From: Fistulifera solaris
Taxonomy: Eukaryota; Bacillariophyta; Bacillariophyceae; Naviculales; Stauroneidaceae
NCBI GenBank assembly: GCA_030295235.1
Contig: AP026154.1
Span: 257,501 to 321,500, forward strand
Direction: 5' to 3'
Length of the DNA: 64,000 nt
Every line of letters starts with the position of its first letter. Within the stretch, counting starts at the first letter, position 1. This document shows, one piece after another, positions 23,941 to 34,273 of this stretch. A program made the position numbers and the translations under genes. The notes beneath the pieces are model-generated. The model searched no databases and was not told the DNA's origin. It saw only the letters and a list, made by a program, of their open reading frames with translations.

Positions 23941-25061
23941 CTACCTCCGGGGGGCGATAATAGGCCCACGATGCCCCGTCTAAATTTTTTTTGTACTGAG
24001 ATTCTACGTGAAAATCACGTGGGGGGCCAAAAATTCCGTCGATCTACAATCTACAGCGTTTTCACCCTTATGGGAGGCACCACCATGGTGGTTTTCATGG
24101 ATATATGAACCTTTTATAATTGTAAAAATGTAAAAACTAATTACTTCTCAATACTTTATCACCTTGGATTACTCCTAGTGCCCGGAGATAGCAGCCGGCA
24201 TGGTTTTTCTCTTAGGTTTCAGCCAATAGATGATGCACGACGACAACGGCGGGCCTGAATGCATGTGTCTGTTACCGTCCTGCGGAACAAATTTAGCCTG
24301 CCGTGATCAGTTTTCCATCGTCATTCACTTCATACTAAAATATTCCCTAAAGAAGTCGCCGCTCTGTCCTCGCAGGTACCAAGAGATCTTCGAAACTCCC
24401 TCGGCTGATCCATTTCTTCGTCAACAATGCAACTTTTCAGGGGGCAAGCTTTGAATAGTTTTGTTCAGTGAACAGCTTCGCAAAGTCAAGTAAAACATCC
24501 CCTAAATACAGTCGTTTCCTGTAACAGAGGCTGTGCCTCATTTTCCTAAGGTTGGAGGGTCTCGTGTCGAAGTTTTCAAAAGTCCTTGTCATTGGTTGTG
24601 TCGTTGCTTTAAATCAGCTGTGCTGTAACTAAAACTCCGTAAGAATCCCATCAATAATGCCTACACGGCTGACTGTTGCATTGTTATGTATCAAAAGCTT
24701 TCAAAAAACCGCAAGCAAACGTTTTCTGGCACCTCCATCCGCCGTCGCGATCTCGTCATTGCTCACGGGCGTCCGCCTTCAAACACCACGATCCTCTCTT
24801 CTTCGTTCGCGAAAAATTTCACATTTCACAATACCTTCAGGAGTCGCCTCCATAAGCAATTTGTTTCACTAATTCTTCGTAGCATCCTTCGTTTACAACT
24901 CCGTTGTGGTTCGATGCATCGTTTATTTTGTTGATTGTGTCATGGTGGAATTCGTCGAGTTTCCGTGGGTGTCCTTGCTCCTCTACGTGATCTCACGTAG
25001 AATCTCAGTACAAAAAATTTACATGGGGCATCGTGGGCCTATTATCGCCCCCCGGAGGTAG
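23941..25061. mobile_element. Non-autonomous TIR element (about 1.1 kb) flanked by TA
   Basis: About 80 bp at the left end (23941..24020) recurs inverted at the right end (24982..25061). The first 37 bases are identical, beginning CTACCTCCGG, and only a few changes follow. Both ends are flanked by TA, as in Tc1/mariner insertions. The inner edge of each TIR contains the small palindrome TCTACGTGA/TCACGTAGA. The interior (about 960 bp) has no transposase; its open frames are under 75 codons with no motif. It inserted between the TMTC gene and a small secreted-protein gene. No second copy lies in the window. Confidence 0.8.
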
Positions 25062-25331
25062 TACTAGAGAAAGTGATACAGACTCGATAAGAAGGTTCAA
25101 AAAAATTGAATCGTGGATCATTTTAGAAGTACTGTAGTATAGTTTCACTGTAGTGGTACTCAGTGTATTAAAAACAGAAACGCTTTTTCTTGCGCGACTC
25201 GAAAAGGGAACGCAGCCACCTCTGGCGACGCAACGCAAAGCCCAAGAACAAGTTTTTCGTTGCTCACAAAGCACAAGCAGCCCGCGCGCTCATAGATCAT
25301 CAATCTTTGTTCTAAACCTTACAACGAAATC

Positions 25332-25811
25332 ATGCATTCGCCCTTCGCATACATTAAGGTGATATTGCTATTGCTATTCCTGGTGAGTCTTGTCTCGCAA
25401 AAACATGCCGCCACTTTCTTTGGCGACCGTGCGACCTTCCATATCTTCTTCTTGAGTTTTGTCAACCGCATCACTACCAAGGAGATAGGTGCCGGTGCCA
25501 CTTACTCATTCAATTTGAGTCAAAATGAGTGGAAGATTTTTAAAGTCACTCCTAAATTCAATATTGACTGCGTTTGCACTGCTTCCTGTGACCAGCCGAA
25601 TAGTATTCTGCACATGTACATGACCTTTGAACGTCGCCCTCGTCTGAACTACAATTGGGATGGGTGGGTTTGTAAGGAAACAGATATGTTCAACACGCAA
25701 ACCTGCGCGGGAGAGATTGCTGAACCGGACGCGACATGTCGTGTTGCCCTCCGCGGTGACACATTCGACCGCCGACACACGCTGTGCTCAATCACTTGCT
25801 TCATTGGATAA
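25332..25811 (+). CDS. Small secreted Cys-rich protein, PPC-like domain
   Basis: 159 aa. The signal peptide is IKVILLLLFLVSLVSQKHA. Eight cysteines follow (VCTASC, WVCKE, TCAGE, TCRVA, LCSITC). The layout (a block like YSFNLSQNEWKIFKVTP, then C-x-C, then a paired-Cys tail) resembles the repeats at the C-terminus of the M43 protease at 38956..41376 (for example VKLFTMDLSSSAIASVDCTV ... CLLGP ... FFSVEC). It may be a free-standing relative. The role is unknown. The start is the first ATG and lies just outside the TIR element. Confidence 0.55.
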   Translation: MHSPFAYIKVILLLLFLVSLVSQKHAATFFGDRATFHIFFLSFVNRITTKEIGAGATYSFNLSQNEWKIFKVTPKFNIDCVCTASCDQPNSILHMYMTFERRPRLNYNWDGWVCKETDMFNTQTCAGEIAEPDATCRVALRGDTFDRRHTLCSITCFIG

Positions 25812-25984
25812 ACTCAATTTATCAGACACGAGACCGTTCGTCCGCAATGAAGGTGTTTCTGCTTGAGAAGAAATTAGACTGCTGTGAAGAACAACGAGAT
25901 AATTTATGTAGCAGTTTTGTTTAATAATGTGTCGTCTTCCTATAGGCACCAAGCCAACAAAAGAAGAACAATCGCAAACGTCAG

Positions 25985-26215
25985 CACTCTCTGCAAGTTG
26001 ACCGAAAAAGCCTTTTATGTCATTGAATGGTTGAGACACGAAGAAAGCGTCTAGCAGGTGTCATGAGAGGCTAACTCATCGCCATGGCTTTGTGCACGGG
26101 TAGTTACGCCGTCAGAGTCAGAAGGCTGCTCATGTTCGAAGCATGTCAAGTTTAATCGACAAGTGCTTACGCCACGGACAAGAACTTGAAAGCATTGACT
26201 CAGGGTCAAAGATGA
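25985..26215 (+). pseudogene. Decayed duplicate of the TMTC 3' end
   Basis: The stretch from AAAAGCCTTTTATGTCATTGA to about 26215 aligns with 23480..23700 of the TMTC gene in order: GCTTTTTATGC, then GCTCATTGCCAAGGCTTTG vs CTCATCGCCATGGCTTTG, then TGTGCACGG, CTCATGT-CGAAGC-TGTCAAGT. Stops and indels break every frame. The copy lies 2.5 kb downstream of the parent, beyond the TIR element and the secreted-protein gene. Confidence 0.75.
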
Positions 26216-27091
26216 AGATTTGCTATCAGAAGAGAATCGCTTGAACTTTTCTCCACACTTTTGTAACCAAACTTTTAAAAACATTGAGCCACTTATGGCC
26301 AAACTGTAACGCTTGTCACCAATCGTTTATTCCCGGTACCGGTACCTGGTACAAGACAAGTTGAGGATTGGCGATTCAATCTTGTTTGGTCTCCAATTTC
26401 ATGGTGTCAACTGTTAAGCTTTGCGATTTCGTCGTCATTCACCATCGATCTTCGTCATCGCATCATAATATTCCTTGACATCTTTTGCTCCTGCTTGAGG
26501 GGCGACTCAAGATAGGCGAATAGCCTCGGCTAGCAGAATTTCAATACCGGTACCGCAAAAACGTACTGGTAGTCACATTCAGAATTAAGATCTGTTAGAG
26601 CGATTAAGAATGCTGAAAATGATAGAGAATGCGATCGTGCGATTTACTATCGAGTTCTTGACATCGTCCTGTCAACGACAATGCGAAGCTTGGTGTTTCG
26701 TATTTCTTGTACCGGGGACACTAAATTGAAAACCGAACGCCACCCAATAAGATAATACTACGTAATTTTTTTTATCGGCCACCAGCCGTCATCAAGGCGG
26801 ATTCGTTCACTTTCAACTCTCAAGATTCAAATTGATTTCATGCATGTCTAGGTTCAACATCCAGAATCCATCGATAACATTACCGAGTAACAATGAAAGC
26901 CAAGGAAATTTCCCCTTTGCCAAATATTAATAGACTAGCGGAATAGAAAATAATCGAATTAATAGAACTTCAAAAGGTCTATAGTAGCGATGGAATTAAA
27001 AATATGTTAGCGAAGAGAAATGTGATCTAAGGATGAGCAAAAGAATATGCTGCGAAAGCTGCAGCGCCGTAGCGGAGTGTGTGTGAAGAGT
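26216..27091. other. Intergenic, no gene recognised
   Basis: Contains a GGTACCGGTACCTGGTAC palindrome cluster (about 26334..26352) and another ACCGGTACC at about 26547. No coding or RNA feature supported. Confidence 0.5.
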
Positions 27092-27532
27092 TTATAGATC
27101 CATTTCAAAGACACCGTCGTCGTCAGGATGCGTGCGAGCCATGAAACCTGTCACAGACCAATCGTCTTCGTCTGCAGGCCTTGGCTGAACTTCCACAACC
27201 GAGGGAACGTTCACAACGGGTGTCGCTTGAGTTTGAGGAGTGCGAGAACCATGAATAGTACGCAGCCTAGCTTGAATAAAATCGTTAATGTCTGGGTCTT
27301 TGGCTCGTTGTTTCTCCCGAATGCCATTCACCATGAGATAGAACATGTTGAGATCACGGGCTTCCGCAACTTCCTGATCCAGCCGCAACTGAAGCTCCGA
27401 CGAAGTTCTATGAACGTGTGAGGCTGGAAGCGGTATACTGGAAGATCGGTGAGAATCTTCGGATGTGCCGAAATTCAAGGGGGAAGAGTATCCAGTGGAT
27501 TCCATGCTGCCTTGCGAGTTTTTCGTTTGCAT
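27092..27532 (-). CDS. Hypothetical protein, acidic C-terminus
   Basis: About 146 aa from the second in-frame Met (MQTKNSQGSMESTG); the frame stays open 28 codons further upstream without clear coding character. It is Ser-rich at first. A helical segment follows (SSELQLRLDQEVAEARDLNMFYLMVNGIREKQRAKDPDINDFIQARL), then a Pro-rich linker and an acidic tail (ADEDDWSVTGFMARTHPDDDGVFEMDL). No domain, signal peptide or membrane segment. Family not recognised. Confidence 0.5.
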   Translation of the reverse strand: MQTKNSQGSMESTGYSSPLNFGTSEDSHRSSSIPLPASHVHRTSSELQLRLDQEVAEARDLNMFYLMVNGIREKQRAKDPDINDFIQARLRTIHGSRTPQTQATPVVNVPSVVEVQPRPADEDDWSVTGFMARTHPDDDGVFEMDL

Positions 27533-28310
27533 GCTCGAGATTATCGTATCTCGGGCGAACGCAACGTTCTTACTCTTCTGATGTGTTGTATTTACGTAAG
27601 TCTCGGCGAAAATCATTGTTATTGTTCGATAAAAGATTGGATATTCGTTTTATGTTCTTTTGGTTGACAACAACTCGTTGTCTTTGGTCCCTTGATTGTT
27701 TGGTTCCCTGAAAATGGACGGAGTCAGAAGGGTCACGCAGTTTAGTAACGTGTTTTGATCGGGTGATTCCTTCCAGGTTCCGCACCACTCAACTATCCCC
27801 TTTATAGTGCTGTCGACGTCAAGACTAATGAGGATTGCCACCAAAGAGTACAAAGTGCCAATGTGAGGCCCGCTCTCAATTCTTATAGGTCCTCTCCAAG
27901 ACCACCGAACGTTGAAGATTCACTTACAGCCATCCATTTTGTTTCCGGCTTGGCAACACGAGAATTCTCAACACGTGCGGTTCGGACAGTACAAAAATCA
28001 TGACAGCGGTATTCTGCAGACCGACCATATTCGTCATGCCACGTCACACGTAATGAAGGCTCCAAGTACTACGAAACTCACATACAAGAAAGTGGCAAGA
28101 TTTTTTCACTGTTGGCGTCAGAATGTGCATACTCCGCACAAAAGTACTCTTTGAAAACCGGAAGACGACGGAGGGACGTCGTGAAAAATGTCTGTACGCC
28201 CGCCCCCCCACAAAATTCACTGCCAAAATAATGATACCTTCATTTGTTTTCATCTTCCGATGTCACAATAGAACAAAACATTCCTTTTCTTAGTTCATGA
28301 GAAAGCAACT
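27533..28310. other. Intergenic; may hold a missing first exon
   Basis: No gene is defended here. The next gene (28311) seems to lack the first residues of its family, so a short 5' exon may lie in this stretch; I could not find it. Confidence 0.4.
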
Positions 28311-30439
28311 ATGATCAACATACGAATCATTGTTATGGATTTTCCATCCCACAGGACTTGGGCAGAGGGATATCAGCGCTGGACGGAGAAACACTCCGAT
28401 CTCTATCAAGTTCGTCTCACACTCATTTCAGGAGAGAAGTGGAAATTTCGCATGTTGAGTGGAGGCGCTACATCGATCGATGACTCTCACAATGAGGATG
28501 ACGATATCATAATCTTGGATGGGATGTTTGACGCCTCTGTCGTAAAAAGCACGCTCGGGGCATCGGAAAGTTCTCGTCTATTTGCACGAGAACCAATTGA
28601 CGACACCGTATTCATCACAAGACCGTGACCAGAAGAAGCAAACTTCGTGGCATTTCGGGATGGTTCACTATCGATCGCTACTCGCCGCAGACGGACTTCT
28701 CTTTAACAGTTATACACAGCTTCGGGACTTTCAAAGGGCTCTGCCTCGCATGTTGAAGGAACAATGCCCTTCCGATGAAATCGATTGGCATTTAGAAAAG
28801 TGTCACCAACTGTTTAGTTCAAAGTGTACATTTCTGCACAACGGACTAGAACTAGAGGATTTGATCAGAATTCCTCTGGATGAAAACGAACCGAAAGCGA
28901 TTGGTAGATATAGAGCACCTATCATTTTGTGGAACGCTCGACTGGAAGAATACAAAGATCCGGGTTCGTTTCTGGAAATGTTAAAACTAGTCAAGAAGGG
29001 ATCCAATGTCAATTTTCAATTAATCGTTCTTGGGACGGACCCTACAAAAGACCAACGATGGTATCAAAAGTTCCACGATGAAGTTGGAGACGAACAGATA
29101 TTGTTTATGGGCTGGTGTAATGATCGAAAAGAATACGCGAAGTATCTTCGCTTATCTGATATTGTGGTTAGTACGGCCCGTCATGAGACCTTTGGTATTT
29201 CTATAGTCGAAAGCGTATTTTGCGGTGCATTGCCGTTGCTTCCGAATCGACTCTCCTACCCCGAACTGTTTTCACCGTCCACATTTGGCGCATACCATTT
29301 GTACGAAAACCCGTTGCACGATGGTGTCACCAAATTAATATCATTGTTGCAAGTCGTTACCGCCCACCCAGATACCGCCAAAGCGATGCAATGCCAAGCT
29401 AAAGAAGCCGTAACACGATTCCGATGGCAAAGCATGGGCCCCTTGTACAACCGAGTGTGGTCAAGTATACTTCTGGGAAAACCGATCGGAGCTCTGAAAG
29501 ATAACGAACCGATTTTGTCCAACAAGGAACAGCTACCTTCCGAAGACAAGATAATTGAAATCACCGATGCTTCCGATCCTCGAGTACAGTTGTACCGTCC
29601 CAAAAGTCTGCGAAACCACGCTTTGTACCATCAACAACTCGAGGCTTTGCAAATTGCTCCTGTATTGCATGGAGGTCGACGTGCCATGGTTCGTATGGTA
29701 GAAGCCATTCAGCTGGGTGCCAACATTCGACCCTTGTCTTTTTTTGACGACGCGTGCCTTAGCACAGTATATAGAACATGGTAGTTCGACCCAGGTACCC
29801 ATTTATACGGTGGACAACATTCGGTTGTTAAATGAAATACGTGGCCAAAGCATCAATTCCGGAGATGCCATTTTATCCATGATCCAATTTCCCATTGCGT
29901 GTCCGATGGAAACCATTCGACCGCCCATATTAATATTGAGTCAAGTCCGGAATGCCGAGAACGTGGGCAGCTTACTCCGCACGGCGTATTGTTTGGGCAC
30001 CATCCAATCCGTGCTGTGCGGAGACCCCATATCCTGGGCGGCGGTCCGAGACAGTCGAGCGGCTCGCTGCAGTATGGGTACTGTCTTTTATCACAAATAC
30101 TATCGCACGGACGACTTGCCAGCGACTTTATTGCAATTGCGACAAGATCAAGGTATGTGTGTGTACGGGATCGAGATTAACGAGCGGGCAGCACCATTGG
30201 AGCACCATGCCGATCACGACGGCGTCAATGACGGAAAATGGGCCATGGTGATGGGCAATGAGGATGCTGGCTTATCCGTAGACGTGGAAGCCGCATGTGA
30301 TAAAATCCTGTATATTCCACAAGCTCACGGCGATTCCTTGAACGTGGGACACGCGGCTGCCATAGCCATGTACGAACTAGGAAAAGGATCTCTCTCGCAG
30401 CCGCTTGTTTCTCACGACGGTCGAGGAGCGTGTCCGTGA
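28311..30439 (+). CDS. Fusion: queuosine-tRNA mannosyltransferase-like (GTDC1/QTMAN) + SpoU RNA methyltransferase
   Basis: Residues to about 380 form a GT-B glycosyltransferase like GTDC1/QTMAN: HRTWAEGYQRW, VYLHENQLTTPYSSQDRDQK, FGMVHYRSLLAADGLLFNS, NARLEEYKDPGSFLEML and STARHETFGISIVESVFCG. It continues without a stop into DPRVQLYRPKSLRNH, a typical N-terminal substrate-binding start of SpoU (TrmH) methylases. Then come the knotted motifs SQVRNAENVGSLLRTAYCLG, MVMGNEDAGLS and LYIPQAHGDSLNVGHAAAIAMYELGKG. QTMAN adds mannose to queuosine in tRNA-Asp; SpoU enzymes methylate ribose 2'-OH. Two one-base shifts break the frame: GGGG at 28557..28560 and the T-run at 29739..29745. Each is repaired by removing one base from the run. 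The true start may lie in an upstream exon (CCCACAG before ACTTGGGC looks like an acceptor). Confidence 0.8.
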
Positions 30440-30484
30440 CAGATACTGTACAACGAAGGCACGTTGCTTTCTTCTGTTTGCATG

Positions 30485-31348
30485 TTATGACTCGACACGA
30501 ATGGGACAATACGCTTGCCGGGCTGGTACTTGCACCAAGGTGCCTTGTGGCAATATCACTCCGGTCAATACTTTTCCGTAACAACATCCGGTATCCAATC
30601 CCAGTGCTTTTGGGTAGGTTTGCAATCCCCGCTTGGCATCATGTCCAAAAATAACTTTGTAGGACGACGATGGGTGTTCCTCCCAAACACGTGCCCACGG
30701 TTGTTGATGGATATCTCGCAAAAGAATCATATCTTGGGGTGATTGTTGCTCCAAGGGTACACCCGGCATGAAACCAGAATGTACAATCATGGTTTGAAAT
30801 GGCTCCAACCATATCGTATAGGGCAATTCGTTCATCCATTGGATGTCTTGGGCCGTCAGTTGACTCGTCCACGCGTACTTATGGTTCTTGTTGTTTTTGT
30901 TGTTGTTGTTGTTCTCATCCTTCTCCTTCGAGGAACCATGATGACGAATAATATACCGTAAGACCCCTTCTTCATGATTGCCGCGTACCATATACCAGTT
31001 CGGTTGTGTTCGAACATGTTGCAGAGCCTGATACGATTTCGGACCTTTGTTGACCAGATCACCGACACATACAATGGCATCAAAGTCTTGCCCGTTGTCC
31101 AGTTGTTGCCGTGCTCGTTCGTACAAATCCACCATTTCGTCATAACAACCATGCACATCGCCAATCACGAGGACTGTGGGATTTTGTTTGGGAAGTGACA
31201 ATATTTGATGGGGTTGCGATGGAGACTGTGTGACGAAAGTGGGAGACGAAGTATCACCGAAACACGTCACGAATGTCGTCGTCGTAACGGCCACGGCCGC
31301 TACGAGTAGTTTGGGTGATCTGTTCAAAGCGCGCACTCGAGAAAGCAT
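30485..31348 (-). CDS. ApaH-like metallophosphatase
   Basis: 287 aa. After an N-terminal stretch with a weak hydrophobic helix (LLVAAVAVTTTTFVTCF, perhaps a signal or anchor) comes the calcineurin-like phosphoesterase core: VIGDVHGCYDEM, CVGDLVNKGP, MVRGNHEE, VHSGFMPG and IFGHDAKRG, all metal ligands present. This matches ApaH-like phosphatases, which in protists include mRNA decapping (ALPH) and diadenosine-tetraphosphate hydrolysis. A run of Asn/Lys sits between blocks 3 and 4. It converges on the glycosyltransferase-SpoU gene with only 45 bp between stops. Confidence 0.85.
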   Translation of the reverse strand: MLSRVRALNRSPKLLVAAVAVTTTTFVTCFGDTSSPTFVTQSPSQPHQILSLPKQNPTVLVIGDVHGCYDEMVDLYERARQQLDNGQDFDAIVCVGDLVNKGPKSYQALQHVRTQPNWYMVRGNHEEGVLRYIIRHHGSSKEKDENNNNNKNNKNHKYAWTSQLTAQDIQWMNELPYTIWLEPFQTMIVHSGFMPGVPLEQQSPQDMILLRDIHQQPWARVWEEHPSSSYKVIFGHDAKRGLQTYPKALGLDTGCCYGKVLTGVILPQGTLVQVPARQAYCPIRVES

Positions 31349-32138
31349 GCTGGGTATTAAATATGTTAACGGTGACCGACGAATAAGGAAAGGGAAGGAA
31401 AGGGAGGGAAATCAACAATACTAGATTCCGCAAATTGCCCGAAATACAACAACACGAACAATAAAAGAAGAAAAAGCAAAATCCAAAATCCGGGTACTCC
31501 GTTTGTTGATAATTTTTCCTCACGATGAGGCCTACTTTATTGTACGTGAGAAATACGTAGACTTATTTTTCGAAGCGATGCCCTGTCCCTCGTCTCCATG
31601 TTTCGATGTCAAATCCAATTCGCTTCTTACTTATTCGAAAAATAGATGTTTTATTGGTAATCGAAAAATAAATGTTCATGAATCGTTACTATTGACTTAA
31701 ATTTATTTGAATCTAAGCGGTTCTGTCGCTCGTGCGAAGTTGATGAACCGACACAAGGAGAAAGAAAATTTTGAAGCGAAAATCGATTAGCAAGAATGAG
31801 ACGATAAAAAAGCCTTTTCTTGTGAGAACGTCTAAAGCGAAGCAAGATGCTTTTGAATATTGTCAGAGAATGGCGTCAGTATGTTTCTCGGCTTTCGGAG
31901 AGCTTTGGTCGGCAATGTTTTCTCTATCGACAATGAATGTTCGAACGTTGGCAAGACCTAAAAGCCGATAAATCGGCACTCTTACCCTCAAGGATCGCCA
32001 AGAAACTGCTCATTTACAAGCCGCATAATCATACGAAAGAGTATTGAGTTGAGAAACAGCAAAAGTTACGCGAAATTCGATTGAAAACGCTAGTTTGATG
32101 TCGATAGCGACGAAAGAAATTTGTTGAGGAACGAAGGT
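31349..32138. other. Intergenic, AT-rich
   Basis: No gene recognised. Near 32060..32135 two imperfect partial copies of the 37-bp word that brackets the minisatellite occur (ACGCGAAATTCGATTGAAAA and GCGACGAAAGAAATTTGTTG). Confidence 0.5.
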
Positions 32139-32175
32139 TTTGTGCGAACGACGAAACGCGAAAATTTATTGAGAA
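32139..32175. repeat. Left 37-bp direct repeat bracketing the minisatellite
   Basis: A 37-bp word starting TTTGTGCGAACGACG and ending TTTATTGAGAA recurs exactly at 32597..32633, immediately on the other side of the 34-bp array. Confidence 0.85.
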
Positions 32176-32189
32176 TGGTATTGTGAATT

Positions 32190-32592
32190 GTGACGTACCA
32201 TGAAAATATGGGCGAGTGGTGTTTTCACGTACCCAGAAAATGTGGGCGTGTGGTGTTTTCACGTCCCAGAAAATATGGGGGTGTCGTGTTTTCACGTACC
32301 CGGAAAATATAGGCGAGTGGTATTTTCACGTACCCGGAAAATATGGGCGGGTGGTGTTTTTACTTACCCGGAAAATATGGGTGAGTCGTGTTTTCACGTA
32401 CCTGGAAAATATGGGCGTGTCCGCATAGGTCCTTGCGTGTCCGTCGTGTGTCGTGTTTTCACGTACCCGGAAAATATGGGGGTGTCGTGTTTTCACGTAC
32501 GTAGTACCCAGAACATATGGGGGAGTCGTTTTCACGTACCCAGAAAATATGGGGGTGTGGTGTTTTTACGCACCCAGAAAATATGGGTGATT
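32190..32592. repeat. 34-bp hairpin minisatellite array (cluster B, about 11 units)
   Basis: Units follow TTTTCACGTACCC, then (A/G)GAAAATATGGG, then CGTGTGGTG. Eleven units are visible; unit 7 carries a roughly 30-bp insertion and unit 9 a GTAGTACC insertion. The centre of most units is an imperfect hairpin: CCC-N6-TATGGG here versus the perfect CCCAGA-AAA-TCTGGG in cluster C. Because three units make 102 bp, the array keeps an open frame of 178 codons that I do not take to be a gene. Confidence 0.9.
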
Positions 32593-32596
32593 GTTG

Positions 32597-32633
32597 TTTG
32601 TGCGAACGACGAAACGCGAAAATTTATTGAGAA
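32597..32633. repeat. Right 37-bp direct repeat bracketing the minisatellite
   Basis: Exact second copy of the word at 32139..32175, starting TTTGTGCGAACGACG. The TTTG comes directly after the last array unit. Confidence 0.85.
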
Positions 32634-32989
32634 AGACGTCTTCCCATCGCTCGCTTCGCTCGCGAGCAATAAAAATCCAAAAAGCCAAAAAGGTCCACCA
32701 ACATCGAGTGGTTTTCGAAAATTCAAGGGTTGCTAGTATAGACCGTCTATGAACAAATGTTGTTCACTACTACAAAATAAGTTCTTGGCGTCTATACTTT
32801 GTACTAACAACCATTGAATGATCTGTTGAGTTCAGAAACCTTTTCATCCACGTTTTCTTTTCCAGTTTATCCAATTCGATGACCTTGCTGTTTCGGTGGT
32901 CAAGCATCACAAACACAGCACGCTTTCTTCATCAACATCATGGACACCCCATCGTCCTCCTTGTGATGGTCACTTGCTCCCATAGTTTG

Positions 32990-33085
32990 CCAAGAAAATC
33001 TGGGCGTGTGGTGTTTTCACGCTCCCAGAAAATCTGTGTGTTTGATATTTTCGACTTTCCAGAAAATCTGGGTGGCGTGGAATTA
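32990..33085. repeat. Hairpin minisatellite cluster C (3 units)
   Basis: CAAGAAAATCTGGGCGTG, then TTTTCACGCTCCC AGAAAATCTG, then TTTTCGACTTTCC AGAAAATCTGGG. It stands just 5' of the LSM11-like gene and is closer to the cluster at 14.3 kb than to the 32.2-kb array in its TCTGGG half-site. Confidence 0.75.
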
Positions 33086-33188
33086 TTCCAAACTCTTGAC
33101 AAAAACAACAATAATCATAACAATAATAATAATAAGAAGAAATAATGCTGATGATTGTCTGCTAAATCGCAGAGCATTTTTTCATGCT

Positions 33189-34250
33189 ATGGCGACTTCC
33201 TCTTCCAATAGAAAAATCAATGACACTGCTTCGACTAAGGCTCCCACATCCATTCCGATCAATTTAGGCAAACCTTCGTTGCGACTGCGTTTGGAGGCCT
33301 ATTACCGATTGGTGTCGCCCCAACAAATTTCCGATGACAATAATAATTGGAGAGATCGTTTCGCGCAAATATGGCAGAAATACGGAGGAACGGTAGAAGG
33401 TGAGCGGCAACTGGCTCGTAAATTGCACAAGAAATACGGGACGCAGGTGTTATTGCAACTTACGGAAGGATCCCAATCGACCACCACCACCACCAACAGC
33501 AACAACAACGAGCAACCCCAATCGTCATCGGATGCTCAACAGCAATACACCGAAGAGTGGTACGAGTTACGGTCACAAGAACGAGACAGTGGTGTGATCA
33601 ATTTTACGAGTAACTGCTTTGATCCAGTGGCGGCTTTACAACAACCGTTACACGTTATGGTGGAAGCTAATCCACCAGCCTTTGCCCTTTCTCAACAACG
33701 GTTAGAACGTGTCGATCAATGTCGACCCTATTTGCCTACTTGTGATCCCCAGTATCGTGCCGCTGTGGCGACAATACGACGCGATGCACCAACGATGATC
33801 CAACGAGCGTCCGCATCTTGTTGGGAAAGCACCGCCATGCCCTCGTACGCAATATTGTATCAAGCCATGCGTTCGAATCAAAAGATTCGTATACTCGTAC
33901 GATATGTGGATGGTATGAGAGGCACTATTACAGGAAAGTTGATGGCGTACGACAAACATTTTAATTTATTGTTGCAACGTGCCCACGAAACGTTCAGTCC
34001 GCGGAGTCTGGTCCAGCATGATGACACACCCGGAGTACGGACCGTGGATCGCGAAATCGCACGCCGCCTCGCTGGAAAATTCCAGCGACGGTCTTTGTCA
34101 CAAGTATTGGTTCGAGGAGACAATGTTGTCTTGGTGTATTGGGCGGCGGAAGAGCAGAGCAGTCACCGGGAGACGGTGTCACGATACCGACCACACGCTC
34201 CGAAAGCCACTTTTGGATCGGTGGGTTTCGCATCCATCATGAAGCGTTAA
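33189..34250 (+). CDS. LSM11-like Sm-fold protein
   Basis: 353 aa from the first ATG outside the repeats. The N-terminal two thirds are low-complexity and unrecognised (poly-Thr/Asn, NPPAFALSQQRLERVDQCRPYLP). The C-terminus is an Sm fold with a long insert: Sm1 IRILVRYVDGMRGTITGKLMAYDKHFNLLLQ, then about 45 residues, then Sm2 SLSQVLVRGDNVVLVYW. The extended Sm1-Sm2 gap and GLRG-like/AFDKHFNL core are features of LSM11, a U7 snRNP subunit needed for histone pre-mRNA 3' processing. A divergent LSM protein is the alternative. No intron. Confidence 0.75.
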   Translation: MATSSSNRKINDTASTKAPTSIPINLGKPSLRLRLEAYYRLVSPQQISDDNNNWRDRFAQIWQKYGGTVEGERQLARKLHKKYGTQVLLQLTEGSQSTTTTTNSNNNEQPQSSSDAQQQYTEEWYELRSQERDSGVINFTSNCFDPVAALQQPLHVMVEANPPAFALSQQRLERVDQCRPYLPTCDPQYRAAVATIRRDAPTMIQRASASCWESTAMPSYAILYQAMRSNQKIRILVRYVDGMRGTITGKLMAYDKHFNLLLQRAHETFSPRSLVQHDDTPGVRTVDREIARRLAGKFQRRSLSQVLVRGDNVVLVYWAAEEQSSHRETVSRYRPHAPKATFGSVGFASIMKR

Positions 34251-34273
34251 ACTGGGGCATTTTCTTTCAATTT

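Noticed and set aside
32190-32592. CRISPR-like array
   Set aside because: The repeats are contiguous minisatellite units without unique spacers, in a nuclear diatom sequence, and no cas genes are present.
32200-32736. 178-codon open frame with repeated TYPENMGV-like units
   Set aside because: It is the 34-bp minisatellite read through; three units make 102 bp, so the frame stays open without being a gene.
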